From Echinostoma caproni (taxonomy: Eukaryota > Platyhelminthes > Trematoda > Plagiorchiida > Echinostomatidae), in assembly GCA_900618425.1 (NCBI GenBank), contig UZAN01039637.1, positions 1 through 64,000 on the forward strand: DNA of 64,000 nucleotides, in the 5' to 3' direction. The position numbers were made by a program, and so were the translations under genes. Of this stretch, positions 13,321 to 28,290 are shown piece by piece. The notes beneath the pieces are model-generated. The model did not search any database. It saw nothing but the letters and a program-made list of their open reading frames with translations, and was not told the origin of the DNA. The number at the start of each line of letters is the position of its first letter. Position 1 is the first letter of the stretch.

Positions 13321-16300
13321 TCACACGTGAATAGTGCGCAGTGTCTTATCATTTTTCTGATGCCGAAAACTTCGTACATAGAATTCCTCGGAGGTAGGTT
13401 GTGTGATGATCGACAAGACTTTTCCACAGAAGTCCTCAATTCTTTGAAAGGTGCATCAGACTGACTGTCTGCCGGATATATATTTAACTCCAACTCCATC
13501 TCTTAATCAGTGGATACATATTTGGCACGAACAATGACGAAGCACAGCTGCCCGGCATTCCACTAGAGCATTTTCAAACGACCGCTTCAGTGAAGCAATG
13601 AAATTGAGTCAGAGTAAAGCAACATATTCATATTATTGTAGGCTGCAAATGTTCGAGATTTGTTGTACCATATTAACCGGATTAAACCGAAACAGATGGA
13701 CAGGGTTTTGAACATGTGATCAAATGTTTTAAACGAAAATGAATCAAGGAATCCGATTATGATACCAGAGCAGAAGCTCACAGCACCGCTAAATAGAACT
13801 AGAGGTCGAATTTGTACTTCGTGCGCAATGTTTGACAGCTATTGACGAATAGGTATTTTTGGTAAACAACTGTATAGTATACCGTAAACGGAGTAGCTTC
13901 ATGATCGTTTTGAGATCAATATGTACACCAGTACATTCGTTTATCCGCTCGTTGTCCGATGGCTAATAAATTTATTGGAACCTGTCTGGAGAGATACTGC
14001 TCATTGCAATCCCAAAAAATAACCTAATCTGGTAAACAAAATCAAGTGAAAAAATCATCAATGAAAGAGCTTTTAATTGGGATGATTAAAGGTACCCGTT
14101 TTCGAGCAAAATATATCATTATGCAACCATATAGAATAATTGGGTGATAGAATTTTAATTCAAGGCGGTGGTTTGATGGAGGTATTATTGCGGTGCGCAC
14201 ATGGGATGTATCTTCAAATTGATGCGGGAGCACTGTTTCCAACAACGGAAACCACAAACTTTTTAAAAGTTCATTTCCCAGATTTGACAATAAAATGTGA
14301 AGTATTCTACATCCGGTATGTGGGTAGTATTTTTATCATGACCGACAAATAAAGGCACATTCGAACCCTGGTGAAAGCCTCCAACCGGAGCTTACAACGT
14401 CAGGGGTCTTACATCTGAATTGGACTTGTTAGGTTCTTTTCATATTCCTACGAAATTGTGAGCAAAAGAAACGAAACCTCAGGCAATTGAGTATCTGTCC
14501 GAAGTGCATTATACGGTGCTTGCAATCCCGACTTGAGCTATCTAGCAATCATAGGCTTAACCAATCCACGGTTTTGCACTTGAATGCGATTCATTGAGCA
14601 TCAATTCTAATTGCATTTTGCATGCGATACCAAACCGGAATATCTTATTCAGTCCATTGACACTGGGTATTTTGCAAGTCATAAAGAGCCAACTAGCTCT
14701 GCCATTTGGTTTCCAAACAGTCAACAGCAGTATCCAAGTCCACAGATTCAAATACTCATATATTATCAGTTCAATTGTTTTGCATTTCCAAACTGTATAC
14801 ACACCTGTGTATATTTACGTACGATCAAGTCCTCATCATATATAGCTTTCTTTCTGAAGTGATTCTTCGGAAGTGCGCTGATTGTATGAACATCTACCTA
14901 TGTCATACCTAAAACAAAGTGCTCACGTTTGGGACATGAAACTCCTAATCGTTACGATTTGATACGAAAGTGACTTTTAGTATGATATTCATTTTACTCT
15001 ATTCGAGGTGGATTTACCTAAATTCAATTTGACAGAATGCTTGTAAGATTGTCCCGGATGCTACTTTTTGTGTGAATAAAACTAGTGCAGTTAAATACAA
15101 AATACGATTTGATAATGAAACCATAAGTTGAAGAGGACTGGCAATCGTGAAAATGGTTATGTTTCATCGCAAGTTCCGTTCGGTTTATCGTTCATTGCTC
15201 GATGATATTATATGACATTGGATCATCACTTCCACTTGCTTCATCTACTAGCAACCTTCCGAAATTTTATTAGCGCTATTGGTCACCAGTGAGTAAATGA
15301 ATGCATAATGCATTTTTGAGAATGTTGGGCGAAAAAAACTGTAGAAGAAGCCACTTTGTTTTATGGCTTTCCGGACCGTAAACACACCCTAATATCGTCA
15401 AGGTTCCAGTTGAAGAGCTTTTCATGATGTATATTGAAAACCCTTTCTTAATTTCATCACGTGAGTAGATATATGGTGTGTGTACACAAAGATCACCTAT
15501 GTCAGGGATATCGTTCTCGATCTTTTAATAATTCAACACGCACCTGAAGGATTTTGTAGGGGAAATAATGCAAAAGGTAGAACGCAGGACAGCAACAGTT
15601 CGAGAAGTATCTGACATTCGCGACAAAGAGTGATTGAATACAAAGTCGTCAGTATATTCAACCAAACGTTCCTGTACGAATATAAACTTGCCCGCAAATT
15701 TCCATGGGCTTTTGAATCCTTCATTCATGTTCTTTATTCGAGTCATTTTCAACCACATATGCATTGGTCTGAGATGGGGTTACCGTGGTATTTTGATGTT
15801 CCCCGTTTTATGCAATATCATGCCATATATCAGGTGTATTGTCACTCGTAGCGAATAACTTCTTTCATTGCAAATATTATTTATTTCAAAATAAAAATCA
15901 ATAAACTCAAAATTGTCTCCAGTGCGATGGACCATTAATTCACAGTGATCTTCCTTGTCGGAAGTCTTGAAGTTCAACTCCCGCAGTACACCTTATCCTG
16001 TATTGGCTAACTCTATACAAAACCCAAGAAGGGGCGGTCGAACCACACTCACCCACTCCTTACTTGTGGCAGTGGTCTCCTCCTTAGTTGGGCATCGATG
16101 TCTGTTGGGCACCTTGAACGTTTGACAGCGTCCAAATAGCGTTTTATTTGATGCACTAGACACTGAACGTCTATGGGTTGCGTTTTTCACACACCGCTCC
16201 GCCACCTTACGGTTCAGGTTTTGATCAGTCTGAGCCTCGGTTGTGATTTCCGCAAGAAGATTTATCTACCTTGGCCTGGGCAACCTGGCAGTGTTCCACT

Positions 16301-17092
16301 ATCAAATCACGACAATTTCTCATTTCATAGTGATTATTGTATAATGAATTATGTATCACAACCTGGATTCAGACATGTACGGAATACGACAAAGACTGAT
16401 TTGTGATCAGCTCTACTGATAGTATCTTTTCTACGGACTCCGTTTCAGAGCGTCGATGCTACTCAGAAGGTGAAGAAAATTCCGGTGTCCGCTAATGGCC
16501 TTTTTGAAGACACTCAAATTTTGAAATTTTTCTGAAGGCAGCAGTAATGTTAAGCGCGGTGTACTCACTAATAAGTTTGTATCATTATCATATTGGTGTC
16601 TACAAAGCAGAAAACTGAAAACGCTTCCCTGATGTTTATCTTTTCTATCAGAATTCATAGCACCTTAATCTGTAATATTCAGATAAACTATGTTCATACA
16701 GGAGATCAACTTTAGACTGTGCGGATCAAACAGATCGGTTTGAGGACTGCATTTCAAATTGTGAAAATGTTAGAAAACAAAAACTATATTCAAATTACAA
16801 GCTTAAACACCCTAAATATTATACACCGGACATCATATGATTTGCCATGCCGTGCCGGCTGTATACGGAAGTAGGTGGAACGCTAACATCACCCGTAACT
16901 AAAATCGTCAGTATGTCCGTTCATACCTACGACGAAGTGGAGGCACAATAAAATAGTGGTTTACGTGCCCAGGCTTAGCTCGTAAGTATTTCNTATTTCT
17001 ACTTATGGTGAAGCCACCGCTTCACTGCTTTAAACATCGGACGCGTCGATTGGAGGTAATGGTACATTGTTACTGAAATAAGTTACGTTTGT

Positions 17093-17105
17093 ACACACAC
17101 ACACA
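17093..17105. repeat. (AC)n microsatellite
   Basis: AC dinucleotide run of about 13 bases. A similar short run is at 9248-9258. Confidence 0.85.
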
Positions 17106-17366
17106 AAGCGGTTGTTTGTATTTTGATCTATTTGATTTGACCTTCAGCACGGCCACCAGATTCGTTAGGGTCTCCTCCTACTCGAAAATTTTTTTACTCT
17201 TACAAAAAGCACACCTTATTGCTCATGACATGAATAATTACTGTCATAGTGCGACATTCGTTTTTGTTCGGGGGGGTGGGGTGGAGTCTGAACTAATCCA
17301 GCTTTTTGCTGGAAATCAAGAAACCTATTGAAGGGAAACTGACACATCATCCATGACAAACGTAAG

Positions 17367-17684
17367 ATGAGGGAGGCAGATGTGATCAACGTTATCCGCT
17401 TTCATAAACAATTGACTGTAGCGTTATTTCCGCGTCGATTGTTTGTATTGCAAGGTTTTGGTCAGAGCAAACACGGCGATCGAATATTACATGTTGCGGT
17501 TTACTTGAACAAGAACATGGATTTATCCATTGTGCATCCAAACTATGGTTTGAAAGTTTCTAATGAACTGTTACTGTATTCAATGAGATATCGCAACCTT
17601 CACAGTGAAACGGCGAGTGATAAGTCAGCGATTTCAGATACCTTGAGCGTGCAAGGTCTTAATCCGGTGTCAGGAATCAGGTGA
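17367..17684 (+). CDS. Unrecognised open frame ending at a donor-like site
   Basis: A 105-codon frame starts at an ATG with A at -3 and closes at AGG TGA, where the sequence ATCAG/GTGAAC would also serve as a splice donor (exon end 17682). The protein is evenly composed, with FHKQLTVALFPRRLFVLQG near the start and LHVAVYLNKNMDLSIVHPN in the middle. No domain, signal peptide or membrane segment is evident. About nine frames of this length are expected by chance in the window, so the evidence is weak. Confidence 0.18.
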   Translation: MREADVINVIRFHKQLTVALFPRRLFVLQGFGQSKHGDRILHVAVYLNKNMDLSIVHPNYGLKVSNELLLYSMRYRNLHSETASDKSAISDTLSVQGLNPVSGIR

Positions 17685-20600
17685 ACATGCACTTCCTGGT
17701 GTAACTTGACGATGGAAGCTATTCGTTTAATTTCACCATCTGTTCTAATTTAACGCTTAACGTTTGCAGTTAATGTTGAAGATTCTGGAAGCAAATGGAT
17801 AAGGAAATAACGACTGCCCTCAGTTCTAATAATTTGGAGAATTGCGAGCTGTCACTGGTAATCCGAACGCCGCAGTGAGCTATTACATTGGATGATTTTG
17901 AGAATGTACGCTGTATGAAACATTTGGTATACGATCCCTACTGTTCCCGAGAATTGAATCTCATCGACTGACATTTACTCTCAGTGCTGATACTTTCATT
18001 CCCATCAAGTGTAAAACCTCGAAAAGCATTCAGACCGAGGGTGCACAGAATGTGGCAACTCGCGGTGATATCAAAGCGAGCTACGTAAACGGTGGGGCAT
18101 GAAAAAGAAAATCTCAAGTTCAAATGAATGATTGTCTTGTTTCTTACGGTCTAGTTATGGTCAACATGATACCATTCGGACATCCGGCCAATCGGTAGTT
18201 AAATGACACGGATAGATCGTGCACCAGTTGAGTGTGTGGAAGCTTTCTCAAAAAAGTGTGTAAAACCATTCATTCTGATTGCTTGATCAGCTCGTCCTTT
18301 CATAGTACATGCTTTCACATGATTTGGAATTTAGTTTATTGTTTCTATTACGCTTTAGATTGTAAAAAAAAACATAGTACATACTGTGCATCAATACCGT
18401 TCGAGAAAATACATTATTGGCCGTTTTAAACACGTGAACATTTTAAATTGCCCTTTTAAACCAGTGGCCCCACGCACAAAGGTTTGATTTTGAAGATATT
18501 CGATTTTTTCGGTTGTGTAACATAAAGAGATTGAAGCAAATAAAATCACCGTTATCTCACAGATATTGAATGATTGTTCTTTTTTCTTCACTAGCCGAGA
18601 GTACATTGGGTTCAATGGAGAAGAAGACTGCTTGTCCAACAGTCACGTTCAACTTATAAGTTCGGGGATTTGGTGTTCTCTTAGGTCGAAGCATTTGAAA
18701 TTTTGATGAGATCCAACAAGGTCGAAATTTATATAATGTTACCGATAGCTTTTCACTTATTAGGTCTCTGCACTTCGAGACGTTTCACGTGCCAGTCCTA
18801 AAACTATTAGATTTAGTTTCCAAACAAGGGACCAATGCATTTTNTTTTTCAGTGGCATGCATACTGCAAGCTGGCCAAAACGGAAGTGAGATCGACAAAC
18901 GCCGAATCATCGGCAGATGTTGGTTTTTATGGGCTTCATATAAGGAGGCACACAAATATAAAAATGTAGAGATTTAGTCATTTCTTTCTTTGCGCAGTCC
19001 ACACTGTTCTCGTGCCTCACATGTTACAGCAAGCCGATCCAAACAAGCAATAATCTCAATTACTTTTTGGTTGTCATTCCACTGATTGGACAAACATTGA
19101 AGGAGACGATCCGAAACAGTTGCCATATGGAAATATCTGCTCCCCTCCGCTAATGTATGGCTTTTCCAGGGACAGAATATCTTGAACTGCGCAACAATCA
19201 TGATTACGCAGAAAAACAATGCCCTCAATTTATCTCACTCCATGCGACTTAGTTCCTCACAGAGAACCGTATCTGCACTTGGTGAGTTTGTCCACAAATT
19301 ATTGCGGCAAAAACAAACAACGGACCAAATTAACAGTGCTGAGATGCCTTTTACGAAACAAAAGTAGATTCGTAAGATTGTGGTGGATCCTGGACAGTTT
19401 GATGAAAACCCGTTCCTAGCTCAATGCGCACTAGGACTTATCTGATATATCACTTCTTCTATATTACTGAATGGGGCAGATTAAACGTAATCTAGCGGCA
19501 GATAAGTGTTAGTTACTTGGTTAGATAGCTAATAAACTGCTCGATAGTGGAAAAGGAAATAAATTGCAATCCAAGTTTGGAGGGGGAATTCACACATTTA
19601 ATCCTTCTTCTAAACTCCAAATAGTGGAGACAAGCCAGTATAATAATATTTCTCCCAATTCCGTTAATTTCGAATACACTGAATCAGTTTACTAAAAGGA
19701 TTGAGCGTTACGGTTACTAAAACACATATTCAAATGTACGGTGGATTTGCAAGCAAAAGCGAGGAAACCTTCAGTGAGCCGGAAAGAGAGGTCTCTTTAA
19801 GTATACTGTTCAAAGAAGAACACAACAACACACGGCTCCGGTAGTCGATGAGGCAAACGAGCCGGGGACTTTGCATGAAAAACCTAAGGCAACACATCGT
19901 ATCTGATCAAATAGCTCTGGGTTACCATGCATTGTGGAAACACGTGTTTTATATATCTCTATATTCTCATTCTATCGAGCATTCGCAGCTGGATCAGGAA
20001 CGACACATTACCATAGGAGCACGAGAGACGGCGTGGCATGAATAAACACCAGATGGGTATTTCGTTATGCTTTGGGAACTGTGAACAAACGTTTGAACGG
20101 CTAGATAAACTTGCACGTATATTGCTCTGGTACAACGAAATTATTCTTTTTCTACTGAAGTAAAGACTAATCTCTCGATAGCGCGCCTAATAGTGATTTA
20201 TTTAACGTTGTTGATAGCGCCCGACAGGCTACCACCAACTGTTATCACTGTTCGACTTAAAATGCCAGTATGTGTTGATGTCGATTGGGAATACTCGAAA
20301 AATAGAGCACCTGTCATTCTGCTTGAAATATGTACAAAGGGGCTGTCCACCCCCTAGGTTTGGTGAGTTACGCTTTCCGTTTTAACAACTACAAATGGTC
20401 AGTTGTTCTTTGTGCATAGGAAATATAATACCTTCAAAGGGATTGTAATCGAAAGTGGGGGGACAATTAGCCTAATTTGCAAGGTCTGAGTAGTGGAAGT
20501 AAATTGCTCCTGATTCTTAAGTGCATATTATTGTACACATATCCGCACACATTCACGGGTACCCATAAGGAACTCATATAGTCCAAATTGTTTCGTTGCC

Positions 20601-22064
20601 CACATCAGTCATTCTATTGACCGTTTCACTCCCATCACTTCACATCCATCAAACATCAGTGTCCACATTTCATTATCTGATCCGGTAAAGCGGGGATAGC
20701 AAACAGTATAATGTTGAGACATTTCAGGTGTGTACGTGAAGCAGACATTCTCGAACCAATCATTGGATTCCTGCCCTCAACTTATCCCTGCATCGGGCTA
20801 TTCCATGGATGCATGTCTAAACTTCTCTTGAAATGCATCAGAATGTTATAGGCAAGAACCCATTCAGACCATGCAACAGTTACCAATCAATCAATGACGG
20901 TCACAAACATTCATCACTCTTTGGTCCGAGGCACTGTTCTCCGTGCAGACTTGTCATCACCGAAATGGGTGTGGCCGGAGATTGGTCTCCCAAGCCGTTT
21001 TTTGTCTCGTCCACGAAAGAACTGTCCATTTCTGCCCAAGGAAACAAGGCTGATCAATTTAATTGTATCCTAATTTGACAGCCTTGGCTTAATTCATCAC
21101 AGTCATTCTGTGGATCGATTAGGTCTAATCGAGAGAGAGGGCGCACAATATCCTTCGATCAGTTCAGTGCACACCCATGCACTTTCTCGCTCTATCTCGC
21201 AGCGGTAAACGGCGAACTAGGAACTTTGTAGTTGCAAAAATTTGCAAACCCAGTATTGAAGCGTACAGAAATACACTTACACATATCGTGCGATGGTCTT
21301 TATGAAATAGAACATAATAACAAAGAGCAACAGGTTCAAATAATCTTATCCCTTCTTCAATGCTCGGTACAAGTTTCCAAACCTCGGTCGGGACTGTTTT
21401 CGTCTGAACATTCCCCACGGTTCTTTGTCACACAATCCTCATATTCCCAGAATGCACTAGTATTAAGTTTAGCTGTCACTCAAAGTTCTCTGCGTTGAAT
21501 ATACACTGATATTATGATAGTATCCCCATCAATAAGCCAATTCCGTTATTGGCATATCAACGTTATTAAGCTACTTTAGCTTTGTATTCAACACCATTCA
21601 CCGAATCCGCATTGTGCTCGAAGATAACGTTTAAAATAAGAGAACCGATGAACTTGTTATGGCACTGGTTTCCCAGTACAACTGAAGGCGCACTTAGAAT
21701 ATAATCTAAGTGGTGGTGTTAGTGAGTTCCGGGTGAGCTTGTGCTCATGAGTTGCATTGTTATTCCTACAATCTAATCAGATTTCGGAAGCGATGCGAGC
21801 GGTCTTTTTCATGCCACGCTTACGGACGATTGTTTGTTTGACTCATCTCGACAAATAATCGGTAAGTTTGGCAAGTCTCTTCAAGCAAGATAAAAGAACA
21901 ACATGCCTTATTTCAGGAGTTCAACCACTTTCATTCACTTTTGCTTTTTGACCTACGGTGAAGCGGAGTAATTAAGAATAGTACTTTAAATATTTTTACG
22001 TGAAACACAAAGTGGTGAATAAAGCACAATAAATGAGTTCACCCAATATGAGGTGAACTTTGAT

Positions 22065-22140
22065 TCGCTGCACAACTGGTTGGTAATGGTGACCAAATTA
22101 TCGCTCAAAGGACGTGTGTTCGAATACCACCAACAGCGCT
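22065..22140 (+). repeat. tRNA-like SINE head, degenerate
   Basis: The stretch CTGGTTGGTAATGGTGAC at 22076-22093 matches the head of the 54-kb SINE (CTGGTTGG, then AATGGTAAC), apart from a short indel. It is followed at 22117-22127 by TGTTCGAATAC, a B-box-like sequence (9 of 11). No matching body was recognised after it. Confidence 0.35.
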
Positions 22141-23379
22141 TGATTTTCCTACTCTTTGTCTGGTGTACGGAAACCGTCTAATTGATCGCCCCCCACTTTG
22201 GGAAAACTGTATCATTTGATGTCCAACGAAATGGGATAAGTATACATAAAACAATATCAGGTGAATGAATTTTCATGTAATGCAAAGGAATAGATAAATC
22301 CTCGATTATCGGGTTAGATTGTATGACAGCCCAGTTTATATTATATAGTGAAGTTCGTCGTGCACGGGGTACAAATGAAAATCTAAGAATCACTGGTCTC
22401 TGTAACAACTACCCCGCCAACGTGATTGACCTCAAACTTCTTAATCATTCCTCAAGTATCGTTTCATTATTCTTACCCTCTGTGTTTGTTGTTTATTCCA
22501 TTATTATATCATAAAAACGTTTGGAAAGCCACACAGAGAGAGAGATTGTATAAATAAAGGCTTTCGGGAGGTAATCATATTGAACAATTGTATTGCATGG
22601 GTCTTGTTGCGTTTGTTGAATTCCGATGCACATGGAAGGCTTGAAAAAATCAATAACGGATTAGGTTGTGCCTAACCGTATACCCATGATGTCCGAGACA
22701 CTAAGGCTCACTACATAACCTTTTATTTTCGTGTCCAATGTTATTATTTGGCATCTACTAAAGTTAAAGTATAAAGAATATTTTGCCTGATTCCGCTTGA
22801 CCATCAGCACATTTTTGAACAATTCAGTAGAATAAATGCGATGAACTACCCGTTTCTTTGATGCGACTATTGATTAGCCATGATTAGGTTTTAAATTAAT
22901 TTGGATGAACAAGACAAACTTGATTAACATTTGTTTCCTACAGTTCTTGCAATATCACAAGATAGAAGCCGAGACGAAGTTTAAAAAGAATACAACCTGT
23001 CAGGCCTTTAGCGGGAAACACTCTCAGTGTAAAGCAGTTTTTCCTCCAAATACATCGCATCAAATCAGAATGATTTTATCTTTCCCGCGAATACAAAGAT
23101 CGGGAATTCGATGAACAATTTTCAAGCCGTTTTCAAAACGTGAATCTCATTTATGTTTAATTCAGCTCCGGTTAATAAGTACAATTATAATGCATAAAAG
23201 TTAAATAAACACGCGATCATTTCGGAATTGGGGTGCTATCTGCTAAAATGACATTAAGTTGATGAGTTGAATTCCCCGAAGTCGCTGAATGCTGACTCCT
23301 GGCACCATTATGTTTGTGATAGACCATTAGGTTTCATCTGTAATGATCCTCAGATCCCTGCGTTAGCAAGACACATAGT

Positions 23380-23530
23380 TTTTCAGAAACAAAACTTGGG
23401 ACAGCTGTTTTCACTTGGCCGGCTCTCATCCGCAGTGTGAATCCATGGACCCAACTGAGGATTGAACCCGGGACGTCACAGCTGGAACGCAAGCATACCG
23501 TCCATTTGACCACCGGGCAGCTTATCGGAC
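23380..23530 (-). repeat. tRNA-derived SINE copy
   Basis: On the minus strand the head carries a perfect A box, TGGTCAAATGG (23512 to 23502), and GGTTCAATCC (23468 to 23459), 10 of 11 to the B box. The D arm (GTC/GAC), most of the T arm and six of seven acceptor pairs, three of them G-U, can be drawn; the anticodon stem cannot, so this is not a working tRNA. The tail on the minus strand (GCCGGCCAAGTGAAAACAGC then TGTCC and TTTTGT) is shared with 30341-30377. Confidence 0.55.
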
Positions 23531-26500
23531 TGCTTCTCATTTGGATACACACGATAAAGCACAACCAATCTTCGCAAAAAGGAAATGTCACCACTTTGAT
23601 TGTAAATGATCAGGCAATCCCTTCAATGGAATAGCAGAAACATATTTTTGCTTACGGCAAAAGTAAGCTGTTTGAGTCGCCTACTCAGGTAGATGAAAAT
23701 CTCATCAGGTGACTTCACTACGTTATACTATCGATTTTATAGTATCTAGTTACGATTACACGAGTCAGCTTGCCGCAAAATAGCCTGGAAGGACTTTTAC
23801 CTAACCACTTAACCTTCAGAATCCGGTATTATATCAAACAAAGTTAGTTAGTTCGGGAAGCGTTTAAAATCGAAACATTTGAAATTGAAATTATTCCTGC
23901 CAATAAGCTTTTTCTAATGCTTAACTCCGCAACTACTCTCTCATTCTCATGTTAATAGCTACACAGATTTACAATGAAACTGTTTCTATTGGTAGCGCCA
24001 ACTGACAATGTTTCCATATTATTCGGTTTGTTCCAACTGTGTAAACAAGGTTGATATAGGGGGAGGAGACCGTTCCAGAAATATTGAAAATAAGTCCGAA
24101 ATAGTTGCAGTTCACTTTTACTTAAGCAATGCTAAGTACCTAAATGAATTTGAATACACAGAAAAGTAGGACACAAAATTGTGGGGTTTATTCCTGCGAA
24201 ATTAAATAATTGTAGGCTTGTTGCTTGCGAAGTTGATTGTATTGGTAGCTGACTGGAACTTGGTCTCAAAAGCTATAAACATACACACTGCGCGTTTGGT
24301 TGTCACTAACCATTAGGTAACAGATCGATATACTGTGTCCCATGCAATGGGCCTTATCGTTTTCATTTGAGGTTGTTGCATTAGGAAATGGGTCGCAGGC
24401 AATGGTGTGAGTCCCTTTGAAGCCGCTTCTGTTCTAGCCCACACNCACAGATTCCGGGGTGCAGACTGTTCCCACATCTCCACTCGGGCATCACCGATAT
24501 GAGCACAACTTTTGCTCACGGGCATTTAGTTAAGACCACCACTTACTTTTCCGGCCATTGCCTTTAAATGAGTTGGGGGTTTCCGTTCATCTATACGGTC
24601 GAGCTGAACCCCTTTGTGATTTGAAATCATTGGTGCGGTAATTTAATCACACCCACAAATACCTAAATGTTCCACTGATCAATAGTACCTGGAGGATAAT
24701 GAATAAATGACATATAGAACATATCCAGGGTAAAGGTAACTGAACTTTATAAACTATGGACCTTATTTATCACTTTGGATGGTTATGGATTTCGCTGGAT
24801 TATTCAATTATTTAATAATAATTTTAGTGCACTAGATTGCAATATGTAGCATTTTTAAAAATATCTGCACTGGATTAACCTTTTCTCATTGATTGCATTT
24901 ATAATTGTATGTGCAAAACACAAATCTGATTTATGGTGGTTTGCAGGTGCAGGTAAGGTTTAACAAGGAAGGCTAGATGCACTGGAAAGGTTCATAGTCC
25001 CTGTTGCAAGACCACCGTTCTTCATCTTTCCCAAAGTTCGAATAGGGAACTATTCAATTAGGAGTTGGTCTTTTCTGAGAAGAATTGGCCTATCAAAAAA
25101 ACAACAAATTTTATTTATTTATTTTCATTTTTGACATAATTACCATGGCTTCCGCTTGCAGCATTCATGAAACTCTCCAACTGGTGAACAGGTCTATCTG
25201 ATTGAACACAGGAGTCGAAACTAAAAGAGGATACAACCGGGGAAACTGAATAATCCAATTTGAGTTCACGATCGAACTCACTTGAATGCGCATTAAACCT
25301 GCATAGACATTGCTAGTTTTGCTCCCATGTTGTCTGAGGAAAATGACAAAATAAATAATACTGCTCCACCAGAGCCCACTATTAGAGATTCGATTGTGGT
25401 CTATGATTCGAATAGCGTACCTGATGAATTTGGGACGAAAGTTTGTTCGGTCATAGTACTGTCGTACCATAACTCATAAGAAAACGACAGACGCATTTCA
25501 TCAATCAATTTAGTAAAATCAATAAAATGAGTACTGGTTTTACCGTCTCAACTTATTCGGTTTAAAAGCATTCACAAGGCGAAGGAAATGGTTACAGTGT
25601 TTGTGATGTACAAAAGTTGATTGAAAGCGTGATTACGTACTACACTTCCCTGCTCATTTAGACGAGGTTAACTTCGTATGTCCATTGTGGTTTGCACAGT
25701 CGTGTTTACGTCCAACTCAAAACGTCTGTAACGGTGCAACTGACTAGCCAAACTAGTCACGTACGCCCACTCTTACGACATCCATTCGAGGAATGTCTAT
25801 GGAGTTTGAAATGACAAAGAATAGATATATGTTTGTACACGACGGAAAAAAGGGACGAAATTATGCATACTCAGTGGAAAATCCGTCCATGCGAATCGTA
25901 CTCTGAGATCAACCCCAAAGAACCACCGAAAATGCAATCTACAGTTACAAAAGTGAAAGAAAATGGTAGCAAATGTTTTGGTTTGCTTGAAAGCACGTGA
26001 CGGTATCACTGCGCCAGACTAGGCAGCATTCCTTCAAATGTAATCGTTAAGAGCGTAAATGAATCGAGACCCACCTTACATATTCTGCATCCATAGAGAT
26101 CAATAAAGATTTTGCGTAATAAGTAAAATAAAAATTATAACGCATTTTCATCCATTTGGCAATTTTTCAACCAGTCTTCAGAGAGAAAACCCCCTTGGTC
26201 GATAGAAGGCTGTCAACCAATCAGCGACAAAGAACTACTAAGACCGTTTAACGACAGAGTTCGATCACACTAATTCGAACTGATCAGATCAGAGCCNCAA
26301 CCGCCTCTCCTTCAGCACAAGCACGTCCATCATTGTCTTTGTTTTCGATTAAAGCGCTTCATTATACCAATTCAAATTGGAATATGGAACTAATCAGTCT
26401 ATCTGATTTGTCTGGTCCAAAACAAATTTGGGTACAGCTTGTGAACTCTGTACGAATATGATCTAAAAAGTGTAGTTTTAAGCACCCACTTGTAATGTTC

Positions 26501-27479
26501 TGTGCGAAACTCTCTATCTGGGATAGCGTCAAAGGACGATCCAGACAGAAACTAATTAAATGTTTTAGTCAATGTTTGTGCTTTCCTTTGAACAGGGTTA
26601 ACAGCGAATGACTGTGGTCACAGCGAGAGAACTGATATTATAAATATTCGTTGAGGTATTTTGCACAAAGTTTATTGCTTGACGTTTACCGACGTAACCG
26701 ACGGCTGCATTGAAAGCAGTAGAACTGTAGTTATCTCTGGAGGACTCAAAAATAACGTTATGTCGATCACCCCTCCCCCTTCACGCTTTTCTGAATGCAG
26801 ACCTTCACCTTTCTCTGTGCTCCACCACACACTTACATATTGTTGTGTGCGAAACAATTATCATCCAAGTAATCACCTCTTTATACAACCAAACAAAGTG
26901 GAAAATGGATTATTCAATGTCCCTCTCCTGTCCTCAAGATGAATCTTTTGATTAGTACTTATTACTTATTTTATTGTTGGTTAGTTTTAAAAATGGATAA
27001 TAACTATCATGTTGAATGTTTGGCAATCCTATTATTGCAGTTTGTGGATAGTCACCAGTTTTCTCTCATTCGACGCTTCGCTTTTAACATATTCTATCAG
27101 ATATCGCTTTTTATTTTCTGCATTTCGTTAACAAAGTTGTTAGCATCGTTGTTTTTGTTGCTGCTAGTATTGCACACTTGCCAAAGCTTAATGAAAATGT
27201 GGTATGCGTTTTGTTAATTCGCCTTGTTTTCTGTCCTGTTTAGCTGAGCGACAAAGCACGCATTTCTGCCTCGGCATAACACTGAAATTTTTTATCCTTG
27301 TCAAATTTTGTGATTGGTAATGCCTGTTTCAGCAGTTAAATGTATTTGTGTAAGTTATAAATATTTGTGATAATCACCATCTAAGTGCACTAGCCAGCTA
27401 TTCTATCCAGGTTCGGACTTTTTAGCTGTGCTCACCTTGTAATTGCTGCCTGAACTTAAACCAGGGCCTTCAGATCAGA

Positions 27480-27560
27480 AGTGGAAACCCTTTTCCCGGG
27501 TCCAGCCTTTGCGACTAGCTCAAAACGGCATAAACAGCTGTCCTGTACACACTTTGTTTG
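27480..27560 (+). repeat. Partial SINE fragment related to the 23.4-kb copy
   Basis: CCCGGGTCC at 27497-27505 parallels CCCGGGTTC in the 23.4-kb head, and AAACAGCTGTCC with a following TTTGTTT near 27530-27556 parallels the AAACAGCTGTCC...TTTTGTTT tail of that copy. The sequence between is shortened and no good A box remains. Confidence 0.3.
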
Positions 27561-28275
27561 TTACCACAGCGATTTATCTTATACGTTTAAATCATACCTC
27601 ACCTATACCGGTTGTTTTGGAGGATAACACAAAGCATGATCGATACTGCATTCTACTTCAGCGAGTTATTCACAGACTGTATTTTCATTTTATAAAATAG
27701 TATTATGTATTGCCCTTATTATTTATTGTCATTCTAGTTGTCATTATGATATATATACATTATTGCATTATAACTGTAAAGGCATCATTCAGTTACTTTA
27801 TTAGATTTAGTTGACACTCACTGCCAGCAGTTTCATATTGTATTTCCAATGCGGATTCAACTCTGTGCGAGTTAGTTTTGTTTCGAAATGCTCAATGGGT
27901 CGCCTGTGGAAACAGAAAGCCTAAATTTCACCATCAACCGGAATTTCGCAACTGAATCCCGGTTATTTCGATTGTACGAACACTGGATTGACTGTGATCT
28001 TAAAAATTCAACTCTATTCCTGCGTTCTCATTCACACAAAACTGTACTTCCTGTTTGTCGAAATACCAACTCGCTAAATTGCTTAAGACATTCACCTACG
28101 GGGTTCATTCGGGACCGTATAGACTTAGCTTTTCAACCCAGGCACTATCAATTTCAGTTCTGACACTGTTGAGCAGTTTTCAAAAGGACCGATACTCTGC
28201 GCAGTGCATACAATGTTTCGCGACAAATGAAATCTCATTCGTTATTTGATGTTCGTTCCTCCCAACCCCGATGAC

Positions 28276-28290
28276 ATATATATATATATA
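28276..28290. repeat. (AT)n microsatellite
   Basis: Uninterrupted AT run of 15 bases. Confidence 0.9.

Larger units (their letters stand above)
13321..22064. other. Gene-poor stretch
   Basis: Apart from the candidate frame at 17367-17684, nothing recognisable. Unresolved bases at 16993 and 18844. A B-box-like GGTTCGACCGC occurs on the minus strand near 16050, without an A box. Confidence 0.45.
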
